DNA of 64,000 bases from Physcia stellaris (GCA_018902385.1 JABSSW010000018.1:1-64000), one strand, 5' to 3'. Numbered from the stretch's first letter, positions 50,866 through 62,942 are shown. Notes: a model not told the origin generated them from the sequence alone. A program made the numbers and translations.

Positions 50866-53800
50866 CTACGGGCAAGAGCAATCGACCTTCTCTAGAGTCC
50901 CTTGCGTCCCATTTAGATAGGAGATATAAATCCTTTCTATCAACCCAGTATTCTCATCCACTTTAACAACGATGTCACAAGGTTTTTTGTTTTCGGAGAT
51001 CTTCACTTTTGACTCGTGGAAGTCTCGTCGTTTTAGTGGCACTAAAATCTTGTCCTGCCCTTGATCCAAGGTTGAGATGCTAAGTTGTAAGACAGCACCT
51101 CTTATTCCTCTGCGACGTTTGCGAGCCAATACAAGAGCATTGGATGTGGGCGTGACAGCTCCTGCTCTGACACATTGACAATAGTCTGATGAAAGCTTCT
51201 CTTTTGGTGGAGTGGTTTGTCCCCTATTGATTCAACATCAGCAAACTCTTAGTATTAGGTTGCTGTGCGCTTGTGCACATGTGATGATCACTTCGATCCG
51301 AATGAGAGGTTTGGAATTTGAAGAGGAGAATAGAAGACTTCGGAACGCTTACTGGACAAAGCGAATTTGACCAGGACTCTCGTCAAAGACAACAAAAGCA
51401 GGTAGGTTCTGAAAGGCTATCATACGTTCAGATACTGGGTACGGGGGTTGCTTAGGTTGCTGCAGACGTTAGTACAATGGTTAACGTAGCGTACGTGACA
51501 ACATACATCGTGAAGTGATCCGCGACTTCCTTCGCCTGGATCACAGGTACTAATATCCCAGAAGTGGGAGTACATAGAGCTCCTATCATCAGACCACGCA
51601 AGTAAACAATTACCATTTAAAGTGAAGGCTACATTCTTCAGTCCTGGGATGGTAAATGTTGACGGGTCGACCCAATTCTTCCTATAGACATGTTATCAAT
51701 AGCCTTGCCTAGAGCGCCGAATGATCAAATTTGATCAGAATGATTGAGACTTACCGACGACTATGAAAGGAAAAAGCGCTTGCATATCGGAAAACAAGAT
51801 CGCCTTCACTTGACACATTGGCTCCCAGCAGATTTGACACCCGATCCTTCGTAAAGACACGGTTGCAGCTGATCTCAGAGGACGAAATCATGCTCAAATT
51901 ATAAATACAGACCTACTTATCTTAGCGCTGTCTGATGCAGCCCTACGATGGCTCGAGCGTTTCAATGGACGGAGTGGACTTACGTAGTCTTGCTGCTCCT
52001 TGTTGAAACCTGTTAGCGCGAGGTAGGCCCCGGGAAATGACATCCCTCTCCATACTGTGTTTTCCGGCGCCGGGATAGTGAGACATGTACCCTCGCTCAG
52101 CTTGACCTCTTCCTTGTTGAGCCTGTCGAGCCTGTCCACCCAACGAGGTTTTTCGTCTAAAAGCATAATCGTATGGACATAAACGTTTGCTTTGCAAAGA
52201 AAAGCCACATATTCGGCAGAGTCTGAGAGCAGTGTCTGTGAAACATGCCCGTCTAGTTTGAATGAGACAAAGCTGGAGCTAACAGTTGGATTCCAAATTG
52301 AAGGATATGGTTTCCATTCTTTCAACCCATATTTGGGACCTACTGACTGAGCAGTGGTTATTTCAGGCTTTGGAAGCCCAAGGTCTGGACTCGATAATGT
52401 AGTCTTCAACGCTAGGTGTTCATGGAAGCTTGAAATATCATGACCTCCATGGTGTTGTTGGGTACCTTCCTCCAAGGACGTGGGTGGTGCGGGTGCCTTT
52501 GCTGAACATTCACTGACGTCGCTTTCCCTAATCTCGCGCACCACTCGGTCGAAAAGCCATTCTTCGACCAATTTGGCTTTCGGTCTCCGGGTTGGTTCAA
52601 TCTGCAACATCTTCTTGATGACCTCGACGCAATTGGCAGTCCATACGCCCAGTCGGCTCTTCGTCTCCAAGGGGGCCAATACTTCGGGGTTAATACTATT
52701 GTCACGATAGAAATAATCATGCTCATACTCTATACTAGAGCGTTGAGTCTTCTTTTGGCGAAGTCGTCGCCTCTGGAATTCCTCTACCTCTGAGTCACCT
52801 CCAGTGGCGTACATCAGTACCAGACACAAGATACAGCCCAGTGCCCATACATCGCTCCGTGGGCCCATAACCTTTTCTCCTGCTTTATCTATCTCTGGCG
52901 GCTGAAAAGTACCTCGACGGCGCTTCGGCGAGGTCAAGGAAGCGCGAACCGAAGAAATACGGTCATAAAAGGTCGTCCCTGTTTGAGATTTCTTGGACTC
53001 TGCTGCTTTCAACCCCGAAAGCCCAAAATCTGTGACTTTCCAACGGCCAACAGGAGCACCATCTTCAGCGACAACGAGTATGTTATCAGGTTTGAGATCA
53101 TGGTGTACACACACGTACCGTTCGCCATCTTCAGCGAGTCGAATTCCGGTATGCAGATAGTCTAGAGCGTGCACCAAGCAGGCAAACTCCTTGATCAGGT
53201 GTATTGGATCCACGGGGAAACGGCTGATATAGGGGCTTGTCTTTCTGCCAAATAGGTAATCATCGAGGTCAAATTCTGCTACTGGAAAGAAGATACTTAG
53301 AGTGCGAGGTGTACCTAAATGAGTTATTGTTCCAAGACTTGCCATAACCCTCGAATCATCGAACAGACTATCACGCAGCTTCGCCAGAATGTCTTTCTCT
53401 TCTCTTAGGTCTTGTTTGGGATCGTTTAGATAGCATAGCTTTCTCACAAGCTGTTTATGCTAAGTAACGTTATTATGCAGCCAGATGTTAAGAACATGAT
53501 AAGAAAAAAAACTAACGTTGACATTGGGATCTCCATTGCGGTCGTGATACTGTCGACTAACTAGCTCAACTTTTTCGATGCTGGAATATGAGCCTTTATC
53601 GGATACGATTGTCGGCTGGACCCTGAAAGGTAACCTGAAATCTGACGAATAGTCCGTGTCTTTGTTCTCGAAGAAGATTGCGGGAAGAAACATCGACTGT
53701 GATAGTAGAAAATTTTGCGCATCAGCTTTGCCGAATTCTGATCCAGCGAACGTGCCTTCATCGAACGGTAAGTCTTTATCTGATCTCTTCGGTTGGTCAA

Positions 53801-54110
53801 TGAATACATTCTTAAATAGAGGCCATTCGGTCCACCCTGTGGCCACTAGGATAGACATAACCTTGAGGTGGCTTTCTCTCAGGCATTGAGGATATCGTTC
53901 TTTGGGCAGCTCTACTTCAGCAAAAACGTCCGCTAAACGCTCGTTTGTCCAAATCTTTTCAAGGATATGTTCGGTAATGAACTTGTGTTGACCGGACTCT
54001 TCTGACCTGCGGAATGTCTGCTCCCTGATCTTGTCCCAAATGGTTTCCCGAGCGAGTTTCCTCTTCTCTTCCCAACTCTGCCCTTGAGACCTAAAGGGCA
54101 AAGCTGTCAT
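50866..54110 (-). CDS. Protein kinase with HHD catalytic loop and C-terminal propeller-like region
   Basis: Six exons in transcript order, 54110-53517, 53459-51913, 51868-51755, 51681-51507, 51459-51353 and 51223-50866, join in frame to 964 residues. The start, MTALPFRSQGQSWEEKRKLA, opens an all-helical N-terminal segment (1-165). A degenerate glycine loop (KGSYSSIEKVEL) and NHKQLVRKL, with the likely ATP-binding Lys, follow. The catalytic loop is VCVHHDLKPDN (about 314-324): HHD instead of HRD, so a non-RD kinase. KVTDFGLSG (about 339-347) and a PPEI replacing APE come next, then DVWALGCILCLVL. After about residue 460 the protein has beta-strand repeats such as SFKLDGHVSQTLLSDSAEYV and LNGNCLLAWSDDRSS, like a WD-type propeller. 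The donor of the second intron (GTCTGT) is unusual. Such kinase-propeller proteins are common in filamentous fungi, with unknown signalling roles. Confidence 0.85.
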
Positions 54111-54600
54111 CTTTTAATAACATGCGAGATCACGAGCATTGATTTCACGTTCTAGCCATTGGGCTAAAAGGGTTGCTCTCAAGATAGCCTAACATCATGA
54201 AAAGTTACCCATGAAAGGACTATTCCTAGATATGGAGAGGTCAATTATCTTGACAGCCAGCGAGTCTGTTTCGTCATCTTCGATTCGCCCGCAGAAGTTG
54301 GTAAGCAGAGAAAAGTGAGAGACGTTTACCCGACGTCACGTTTATATATGGTGATCAGTGGTGGTAGAGCCTGTCCAGAGACGGGATCTCCAGCGCTACC
54401 TGACATTTGTAGGGAAGCACGACACATGACAGACATGTCCATTTCGAGGCCAGCAAGGCTACCTATTGACGTGGTCGATGCTGAATTTGACACAGGATAG
54501 GCAGAAAGCGTGGCGAGGCTGGGATGTCATAGGTGGAATCACGGGTAAATAAAATTTATTAATGCGGAGCCCGCATGCACCGCAGATCATTGGAGGAACC

Positions 54601-54631
<31 letters not shown>

Positions 54632-54804
54632 ACTTATTATTCCCTGCTCCTGAACGGGAACCACCCTACTACTCCGTACTACAGTAGCTTCGCCATTGAC
54701 ACGAACCCCACGTGCCCCACCAGTGCCTACCAAAATGGAGGAACTGATCTGTAAGAGCCTATTGGCTTATGGATTCTTGACAATGGATCTTAACAGCCAA
54801 TCCG
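54111..54804. other. Intergenic with (CCG)9 microsatellite
   Basis: Upstream region of the kinase gene. It holds a perfect trinucleotide run, (CCG)9, at 54601-54627 and a small hairpin, ATGCGG-AGC-CCGCAT, at about 54562. No gene recognised; the frame at 54315-54500 has no family resemblance. Confidence 0.55.
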
Positions 54805-55149
54805 TCAGTAGAGCCTGAGTGAAAGTGGCAGCGTTAGGACGAACTTCAATGCAGCCTATTATGATACTTTGGTATCAGCTCAGCTTCTTCTTTATCTTTC
54901 TTGAACCGATAAGGTAAGGGTACTCACCGCGGTCACCTTTTCTGGCGTTTTGAATGTCCATCGATCATTGACATGCTGCAGATGACAGTCAGATCATTTT
55001 ACCCCATCGTGGTCCAGATATTTTACCTGAATCTTAAAGTCACGGTCGCTCCCTGGGAACAGCTCCTCCAACCGCTTTTGCAGCTCTTCTCGTTCGATAT
55101 AGCCAGTTCCTTGGGGTGAGAAAACATTGGCGAAGACGTTGGCCATCAT
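54805..55149 (-). CDS. Small unknown protein, three exons
   Basis: Minus-strand exons 55149-55027, 54975-54928 and 54855-54805 join in frame to 73 residues. Introns of 51 and 72 nt have good signals (GTAAAA donor with a TCTGACT branch site; GTGAGT donor with GCTGAT). The product begins MMANVFANVFSPQGTGYIER, has a helical ELQKRLEELFPGSDRDFKIQ, then NDRWTFKTPEKVTA and a hydrophobic end (ALKFVLTLPLSLRLY). I do not recognise it. The protein-like composition and matching splice sites argue that it is real; the last exon is the weakest part. It is divergent from the permease gene. Confidence 0.5.
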
Positions 55150-55543
55150 GAGACGTCAAGATGATCGTTCAAATTTACAGCTCTCGTAATGAGACTATGA
55201 ACTGTTCTGGGGGCTGTGATAGTAGTCAATCATTTTCCATCACAATCTGGCGACCGTCTTATCACACCCAACGGTCGTCTAGGAATGGAATGGTGGCAAC
55301 AGTCATTGATGCTTAATCAATATCAAGCCGATGCAGTGTGCCCAACGGGAGGAATCGTTTGCCCAGTCGTGAACGCCTCGTTTGCCTTCCCAACAACCTA
55401 TTGCTACGGCACTTCCTCGCTTGAATGCATGTCAAGTCATCTCCTTTATCACTTTGCATCGATGTATTGCACGAACCGTATTCCACTTAAACCCATTGTC
55501 TTAGAGTACCTTCGACAGGTTATCCTCCGTACCGACAAGTGAA
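55150..55543. promoter_or_regulatory. Divergent promoter, small gene / permease
   Basis: About 390 bp between divergent starts. A plus-strand frame (55216-55542) runs through it but resembles nothing known. No TATA box stands out. Confidence 0.35.
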
Positions 55544-57844
55544 ATGGCTGAGCTCGGGGGCGCTCTACAGACGACAGCAAGCAGAGCCTCAGGCGATGCT
55601 GAGTCAGTGATCCCGAGCTATTGGCCACATCAACTCTTAAGGTGAGTAGAGATGTTCGTCGCTCTCTGCAATTGCTAGGTATGGCTGACCAATAGTTGGG
55701 AAACAGGGCTGGACTTTCGGCAGTACCAAATATTCGTACGTCAGGAATGCCTCCACATGTGCACCTGGACTGTGAGAGGCTGATGGTATATTCCAAATTG
55801 AGATGATCGCTTTTCAGCGGCACCGTCGGGACCGGCATTTTCATCAACAGTGGCGAAGCTATACGAATTGCTGGCCCAGGCGGGGCCCTCCTAGCCTTTT
55901 CAATCGCTGCTTTGACAGCGATTACCTCAATGGACGGCCATGCAGAAATGATCGCGTTATGGCCTATTGCCAATGCCAAAGTCAAGTTTGTCCGCTGTTT
56001 TGTGGACGAGGACCTTGCTGTCGTTGTCGGCATCGCTTATTGGTGAGGATGCCAGTATTTACCCACCGACAAGACTTCCAGATTCCCTAATACCCTATCG
56101 AGGTACACGTATGCCGTAGGCTTTGCTTCGACTGTCACCACCACCGTCGCACTGGCTGAGTACTGGCATCCTTCGAACGCGATCCTCGTAGCGTTTCCTC
56201 TAGTCCTGGGGTCTATGTGTGTTATTGCCCTCAATTTTCTTGATGTTAAGGTAAATTGCTATCAGATATGGGTCTATAGGTTTCTGATTGGTGTCTGAGT
56301 GGTTTGGTTTCGTCGCCTGCATTGGCGGTGGTCTCGTTGCATTGCTTGTACTTGGAGCCTTCACATTGATGCTGTGCATAAATCGTGGTGGTAAGAATCA
56401 AAGCCTATCGCTCAGTGGTTTTAGGAGACACAATGAAGCTGATACGTTATCCCTGCTAGTCGGAAGTGGCGATGTGATCGGAGCTACATGTAAGCATCCT
56501 AAGTACTCCCCAAGGCTCGCACACACCCTGAAATATCTCTAACATACCTTTCCAGACTTCAACGACGGTGTTCAGATGGATCCTCAAGTGGTTTTCAGCA
56601 AGGGTGCAGCGGTCTGGTTAGTTGACCAACTCCATCCAACTCATTGGATTCAATTGACTAGCGACTTGTTAGCGCCGTCATACCTATAGCTGCTTATGCT
56701 TTTGTTGGTATTGAGATTGTTTCGGCGGCCGCAATCGAAGTGCAAAGGCCACAAATGAACCTTCCAGCGGCTGCTAATTGGATTGCACCCGTCACAAGTC
56801 TACTTTACCTGTTGTTGCTGCTCACATTCTGCTTCAACGTGCATTGGAGAAATCCGGACCTTCCCCATTCTACGGAATATCCTCAGGAGAGTCACAAAAT
56901 GCATTGCAGCGCAAGGACCCTGACTACACTCCGACGTCCGGGCCGACAATCAAATCTGTCCTGGTTATTGCTGTCGAGAAAGCTGGAATGCCGAATTTTA
57001 CTGGATTTCTGATGGCAGCTCTAATCTTCACTACCTACAATACGGCTCTGGTTGCTCTGTATGTAGCCTCGAGGACTATTCATGGTATCACGAGAGACAT
57101 GGTCTTCGAGAGCGATTATAGCATCAAGAATTGGATCGCATACCTTGGTGTCACAAACCGTCAACGGGTACCATCAGTAGCAATAGTCGTATCTGCGGCC
57201 CTCTTTGGTTCATGGCTTCCTGCACTTCATTTCGCACGGGCCCATCCTACAATAAGCGACGTAGGTTTCAAATTACTCTGCGGCGGGAGCGAGCTAATGG
57301 AACGATGATGATTCAAGTTACAAGAGATCCTCAGTACTATAGGGACTTCGGGATGCGTGTTCGTCTGGGCAAGTCAATGTTTGTCGTTCATTCGTTACCG
57401 GAAATGGTCAGCTTTCCCTTCAGCTCCAATAAAATTTCCAGTGTACTAAGACTATTGATGGCTTCTAGGCTGAAAAAACACATCCACGACTTGAAGGATG
57501 TAGAATACCGAACATACAATCTATGGCTGAAAGACAACAAAAAAGTCAAGTACAGGAGTCTGCTCGAAGTGCAGAATTTCCAGCCATTTGCAGCATGGGT
57601 CGGTCTAATACTCAACTTTCTGATTTTGTTCGTATTCAGCACTGCTAGTTGGTGGCGACGACCTTTGACGCCTACAAAGTTCTTCGCAGCCTATGCCGGG
57701 GCAAGTCTTCCTTTTCTCTGCACCGTGACAGAGCTGAGTGAGCAGCTAACACTCGATACAGCCGATCGCCCTGCTTCTATTCTTCGCTATTCGGAAGATC
57801 AGTCACCGCTGCTGGAAAGTCAGTGGTGGGTTCGTGCAGCTTGA
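55544..57844 (+). CDS. Amino-acid permease (APC superfamily), frame disturbed
   Basis: A plasma-membrane proton-coupled amino-acid importer by family. Exons read: 55544-55641, 55696-55735, 55818-56042, 56103-56250, 56300-56489, 56556-56616, 56673-57260, 57327-57406 and 57469-57844. The first membrane helix has the family motif SGTVGTGIFINSGEAIRIAG. Others include FASTVTTTVALAEYW, CAVIPIAAYAFVGIEIVSAA, and SVLVIAVEKAGMPNFTGFLM plus IFTTYNTALVALYVASRTIH, the typical sixth-to-eighth helix stretch. The end has ILSTIGTSGCVFVWASQCLS and FAAWVGLILNFLILFVFSTA. The frame slips once in the CCCC run at 56863-56866 (one C missing would restore it). The junction before the first helix (55735/55818) does not fit any clean splice, and a longer tail may lie in another frame after 57830. 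So it is either a damaged gene or one with assembly errors. Substrate unknown. Confidence 0.75.
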
Positions 57845-58188
57845 GCACAACTGGCGCACGCTGAAAGAGGTTCTCAATACACTGGACGAAAAGAATATTG
57901 AGAATTCTCCAGAAACTAGCCGCCGGCCCACTGAAAACGAAAGTACCGTACCAAGTCCCATACAATATGAGCTCAGCCGCCGAAACACTGGTGCAAATGC
58001 TGGTCCCCAGGCTGTTACATGAGGTATAATTCTGAACTATCCTTCGTTATATTACTAATTGGATGTGTATGCCGTATTGTGGGTTGAGGAAGGCCAACAG
58101 TACAAAAAGACTGTTTAGAATGGTCTTTTTACATACTCGATTCTATCGCATCTTTTGCGTACAGAGTTGGCCCAGCAATACCAATAGA
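57845..58188. other. Intergenic between converging permease and DUF1769 genes
   Basis: About 340 bp. A plus-strand frame to 58022 (contains LEHNWRTLKEVLNTLDEKN) may be the displaced true C-terminus of the permease. Nothing else seen. Confidence 0.35.
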
Positions 58189-59491
58189 TCAATCAACACC
58201 ATCATCCGGATCCTCTATCTGTTTTTCCGATCTATTCTTCTTTGCTTGCTTGAAGTCGTCCACACTTGCGTGGGTGGACTGCTGTCCGCCTTCCACTTTC
58301 CTCACATCATCCCCATCAACCTGGTCTTTGGCCAGCAATGTGAAGACAACAACAAAGAGCACATCACCAGTGTCTTTATTCTTGAGTACATATCTAGACA
58401 TCCATCAGCTCATTATCGACCAGTATGACGGGGCGGAGGCAACCTGAGATAGTCCTCCCCGCCAAGATAACCTAGTATTGACAGCGAGAAGCCAGGCAGC
58501 TTGAGCGCGAAATCTACTCTTGGGTCAGCTACAACTTGCAATTGTCCCGTTCTCGGTATTGGAGACGAGGATCTCACTATTGAAATCTAGATACGGATTG
58601 AAGAAATCGGCGTGAATCACTCGACCCTCTTCCCAAACCCACTTCTCGACTCCACCGCCCTTCTTCAGGAACCATTTCTTGCGCTCGGCTGCAGTGGCTG
58701 GCATTCCGTGCTCCTTCCTATTGAATCACAGTCAGCGCTTTTGCAACAGCTTCCAGGCACTACTTCCTGAACTTTGTCTTTCCGAAGGTTTTCCAGTCGA
58801 GAACTAAACCCGACGAGTGATAAAGTAATTCAAAGGGAAACCCAAAGCACTCACCTCAACTCCACCCCCTCCCCATCCGCACCCTCCTCCAACCCGCTTT
58901 CCTCCATCTGCACCTTTTCCAATTCTCCCACCCCCTTCTCATTCTTCTCCCCAATCCTCAGTATATTAATACTGCTCCCCGCATTCCCATACAGGAACGG
59001 CTTGTCGGCATAGACATCTCCCTCGAGCCCTGGATCAATGGCCCACTTCACGATCCCGAACGCGGTGCTAAAACCTGGAGGTATTCTGTCGCGGATGGGA
59101 TGGTCGAAGTCATTGCCGAAGACGAGCGCAGAGCCGGGGATTGAAGTGTGGGGGCGTAGGGAGAAGGAGATGCTGTATTGATCGGAGTGGTGGGGGGGCT
59201 GGGAGAAGTAGGGGGATGTGGTGGGGGAGGAGGGGGAGGCCTGAGCGGTTTAGTGGTTAGCGATGCGGGAAATGGATGACGGATAACACTGAGTTTGTTG
59301 TAGGTGCGCTTGGTAGATGAGATGTATGGATCAGGCGTACCGTGATAATTTTGTATGCGGACTGAGATCGCAGCGTCACAGTGTTCGGAATTTATTTTCG
59401 TGGGATGCGGGGTATTGACTTGGACGATTTGGTGCGTGGAGGGGTCGTAAGATGGGCCTGCGGTCACGCGCAGAAGGTACTTGTCTGCCAT
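58189..59491 (-). CDS. DUF1769-family protein
   Basis: A fungal family of unknown function. Exons in transcript order: 59491-59341, 59240-58855, 58717-58578, 58513-58444 and 58393-58189. Start MADKYLLRVTAGPSYDPSTH, then VRIQNYHG; exon 2 has YSISFSLRPHTSIPGSALVF, GNDFDHPIRDRIPPGF and VKWAIDPGLEGDVYADKPFL. Later exons give ADFFNPYLDFNNFALKLPGF, then YVLKNKDTGDVLFVVVFTLL and a charged tail. About 316 residues, normal for the family. Exons 2-5 join in phase. Exon 1 to exon 2 misses by one base: the C7 run at 59194-59200 would need to be C6, so a one-base slip is likely. The family has a compact beta-rich domain with no known active site. Homologues are described as cytoplasmic or lipid-associated only by guess, so I make no call. 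Confidence 0.88.
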
Positions 59492-59949
59492 TTACATCAA
59501 AGATTGATATCCAGAAGGACACTGTGGAAGTTTATATTCATGTTTTTAGAGGGTATTAGGATTTGAAGCTTGCAAGCAAAGCCGGGAAAGCGTGCCACAG
59601 GCCCGTCAGCCACTAGCTTCGACAGTGATTGAAGGTAGCTGCAAGTAGTAATATGAAGTTTAGACGATTGAAGAGTAAGGAGACATGGTATTGTTAGATC
59701 ATAGCTGTTCAAGGGCGGCTTGTTTTTGGACGGGAAAGTCCAGTCAAAGCGAAGAGCAGAGAAGAGTAAACTTGAAGCAGTGAACCCAGCAAGAAACCAG
59801 GAAAAAAGCCCAAGAGCTAAGGTGAAAGCCTACTCCGAGTATATACCTCTGAAGAGCCACGACTCATGATTCCCGCACAACACCCTGATACCCGGCCGCA
59901 AAAGCCTCATAGACCGCCATACGCCGAGCAAATTACCAAATGTGACCCG
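59492..59949. other. Intergenic, promoter of DUF1769 gene and 3' end of DUF1748 gene
   Basis: About 460 bp; no gene or distinct signal recognised. Confidence 0.35.
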
Positions 59950-60414
59950 TCATCTCCTTCGCTCGAACCATCCGGTTGCTCCCAACACGGCGACGCTTTG
60001 ATCCATGACCCATTCACCCATTCCCAGGTAGCTGTCGACCCATTTCTTGAGCTCTTTGCTTTCAGATATCTTTTCCGAGTTGACGCTGGGGCTAAGGTCC
60101 CATTAGGAAGGGTAGTGTCAGCCTATGGCTACCTTTGTGCAATCTCCCAAGCAAGCTGTTATGAGATATTGGGGTACATGATTGAGGGTTCTTCGAGGGA
60201 CAAGGAGGGGTTTGGCATACGTTAATCCTGTCGAGCGTTTTACGCCGGCGAGAAATGCGGAAACTGTGGAAGTCTTAGTATTGTATGCTGTCTTGGAGGA
60301 AGGGTTCGGCTCACTTAGAACAGCGTCGAATGCGTAGTGCGTAAGTCGACCCAACTATTGACAAAGCTCAGCATGCGGCTGTTGCCATGAATCCGATTTC
60401 TACTGTACCACCAT
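59950..60414 (-). CDS. DUF1748-family small protein with a 6-nt first coding exon
   Basis: Four exons in transcript order, 60414-60409, 60354-60315, 60263-60221 and 60091-59950, join in frame to 76 residues, the normal family size. The first coding exon is only ATG GTG (Met-Val), then a GTACAG donor. The second supplies LGRLTHYAFDAVLI, the third SAFLAGVKRSTGLT, and the last SESKELKKWVDSYLGMGEWV and MDQSVAVLGATGWFERRR. These blocks are the whole DUF1748 signature, so the splice model is secure even though every exon is short. The first half is a hydrophobic, probably membrane-associated helix. Function is not established; small proteins of this type in yeast are mitochondrial. Divergent from pyruvate kinase. 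Confidence 0.92.
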
Positions 60415-60965
60415 GATGAGGATCCGTCTTTAGGTTCTCCAAAAAGAACAGAGAGAATGAGATCTTTTCGTGACTCGTGGCCACTATGCACTTCGTGTTG
60501 AGAGGGGTATATCAAAGGCCCAAGAAGTTGGTCGTGAGGGAGATCTTGTCTATGAGCTTCTAGGCACGCGATTGGAGGCACTATGAAAGGAGCAAAAATA
60601 CCACTAAGTCAGCGAGTCAGGGTCCAGACTCCAGAGCCAAGGCTCGGCTATCTCGGGCCGTGTAGCCGTAGTTTGTATGATCTACGCAGGCTCAGCCCTA
60701 CAGATAGCTCTTATCGATTGGCTTCCACAGAAGCTTTAACGTCATCCCTACGCCGGCAGTAGCGACCCAGCTGTGGTTCCCCGGGAGCCAATTGCTAAAG
60801 CTTTTTACCGCTTTTCTGAGCCAGAAAAACAAATATCCTTCTCTATCGCCACGACGTCAATTGAGTACCGAAGCGTTTCTATCAGTCTCACTCGATTATC
60901 CCTTGAAGAGAAAGACACAGTTTGCAAAGAAGTCGTTCATCCATTCATCCAAAGGAGCTGTCAAG
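60415..60965. promoter_or_regulatory. Divergent promoter, DUF1748 gene / pyruvate kinase
   Basis: 551 bp between divergent starts of a highly expressed glycolytic gene and a small gene. CT-rich stretches occur before the kinase start (TTTTTACCGCTTTTCTGAG at about 60802; CTTCTCTATCGCC at about 60839), typical of strong fungal glycolytic promoters. No perfect TATA box seen. Confidence 0.45.
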
Positions 60966-62942
60966 ATGGGCGATTCTCTCGACCATTTGTCTACAGGACG
61001 CACTCGGCTTGAATGGCTCTCCAGCCTGAACACCGAATTCCAGCCCAAGAAGAATTACCGCCGTACTTCCATAATATGCACTATTGGTATGCACCACCCG
61101 TCTAGCGAGTGTGACCTACGAACTGACCTTTGCTCAGGACCAAAGACCAATTCAGCGGCCAAGATAAATATGCTACGGAAAGGTAACAAGGCCAGCTGAT
61201 CAGCTGTTGGGTATAATTTAACATACAAGACAGTCGGTTTGAACGTTGTTCGTATGAATTTCTCACATGGAGCCTACGAGGTATGTCAATTCGACCTTGA
61301 TCCCTCAATACGAGACACATTCATGTTCATGACTGACAATCTTTTTCCTATTAGTACCATCAATCGGTGATTGATAATGCTCACGAGGCTGAGCGACTTG
61401 AGCCTGGACGACCGTTGGCCGTTGCCTTGGACACCGTGAGCACCTAGGGCTACTCGTTGAATTTTCAAATCATAATGTGATTTTACAGAAAGGTCCCGAA
61501 ATCCGCACTGGTAATACCAAGAACGACGATGACATTCCCATCTCGCAGGGCGCAGAAATTAACATCACAACGGACGACAAATATGCAACTGCTTGCGATG
61601 ACAAGAATATGTAGGTTACAACGCCTGCCGAGCTTGCGTCATGTAGCTAAGTCATGTATAGGTATGTAGACTATAAGAATATCACCAAAGTCATAGAGAA
61701 GGGTCGTACGATCTATGTTGATGATGGCATTCTCGCATTTGAGGTTCTGGAGATTGTTGATGAGAAGACTCTACGCTGCAAGTGCATCAACAACGGGAAG
61801 ATCTCCTCCAAGAAGGGAGTGAACCTACCTAAAACTGATGTCGACCTACCCGCCCTGTCCGAGAAAGACAAGAATGATTTGCGGTTTGGTGTAAAGAACA
61901 AAGTCGACATGGTTTTTGCATCATTCATCCGTCGTGGAAGCGATATCACGGCGATCCGTGAAGTCTTAGGCAAGGACGGAAAGGAGATCCAGATTATCGC
62001 CAAGATCGAGAACCAACAGGGAGTCAACAATTTCGATGAGATCCTGAAGGAGACTGACGGTGTCATGGTCGCTCGTGGTGACCTTGGTATCGAGATACCT
62101 CCAGCCCAGGTATTCGTCGCTCAAAAGCTGATGATCGCCAAATGCAACCTGGCCGGCAAGCCTGTCATCTGCGCAACTCAAATGCTGGAGTCAATGACCA
62201 ACAACCCACGTCCTACACGTGCTGAAGTCAGTGACGTCGGTAATGCGGTCCTTGACGGGGCAGATTGCGTGATGTTGTCGGGAGAGACGGCCAAGGGAAA
62301 TTACCCGAAAGAGTCTGTTCAAATGATGGCCGATACCTGCCAGCTAGCCGAAGTTGCTATCCCTTATGTCAGCCTTTTCAACGAGCTACGTGATACGGCC
62401 AAGCGACCTGTAAGCCTTGTGGAGTCGACTGCGCAGTCTGCTGTTAGCGCCAGCCTGGAGCTCAATGCTGGGGCTATCCTTGTCCTTACAACTAGGTGAG
62501 TCGGTCCCTCTTGTTGAGAAACAACACCATTGGGAATACGTTTCACTGACACGATATGCAGCGGCCAATCAGCCCGCCTAGTCTCCAAATATCGTCCGAT
62601 CTGTCCGATTATCATGGTTACCCGTAACCCTACAGCCGCTCGTGTAAGTCTCCCCACTATTCGTTCCGGCGGTTGCTGACTTGACTTTGACAGTATTCCC
62701 ACCTCTACCGTGGTGTCTATCCATTCATATACCCTGAGCAGAAGCCCGACTTCTCCAATACTGATTGGCAGGAAGATGTCGACGGCCGTCTCAAGTGGGG
62801 TCTTCTTCAAGCCATCAAATTGGGCGTTCTGAACCACGGTGACAACGTTATCTGTGTTCAAGGCTGGCGTGGAGGCAAGGGTCACACGAATACTCTACGT
62901 ATTGTTCCTGCAACAGAAGATCTTGGTCTGTCTGGGGAGTAA
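60966..62942 (+). CDS. PYK1: Pyruvate kinase
   Basis: Catalyses phosphoenolpyruvate + ADP to pyruvate + ATP, the last step of glycol­ysis, in the cytosol. Eight exons, 60966-61086, 61138-61182, 61234-61280, 61355-61435, 61489-61610, 61662-62495, 62562-62643 and 62694-62942, join in frame to 526 residues. Start [20 protein letters not shown]. Motifs: [23 protein letters not shown] with the substrate Arg; [23 protein letters not shown] with the catalytic Lys; [13 protein letters not shown] with the Mg2+-binding Glu/Asp region; [13 protein letters not shown]; and a C-terminal effector domain ([30 protein letters not shown]). The five introns crowding the first 650 bp are usual for fungal pyruvate kinases. 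Frames extend upstream of the ATG but lose family similarity. This gene shows no frame slip. Confidence 0.97.

Noticed and set aside
54120-54200. tRNA-like stretch on the minus strand (TAGCCCAATGGCTAGAAC)
   Set aside because: It has an A-box-like core, but no B box (GGTTCGANNCC) and no acceptor or T-stem pairing; it is the kinase upstream region.
54601-54627. (CCG)9 run as a coding polyalanine or polyproline tract
   Set aside because: No supporting open frame with protein-like flanks; treated as a simple repeat.
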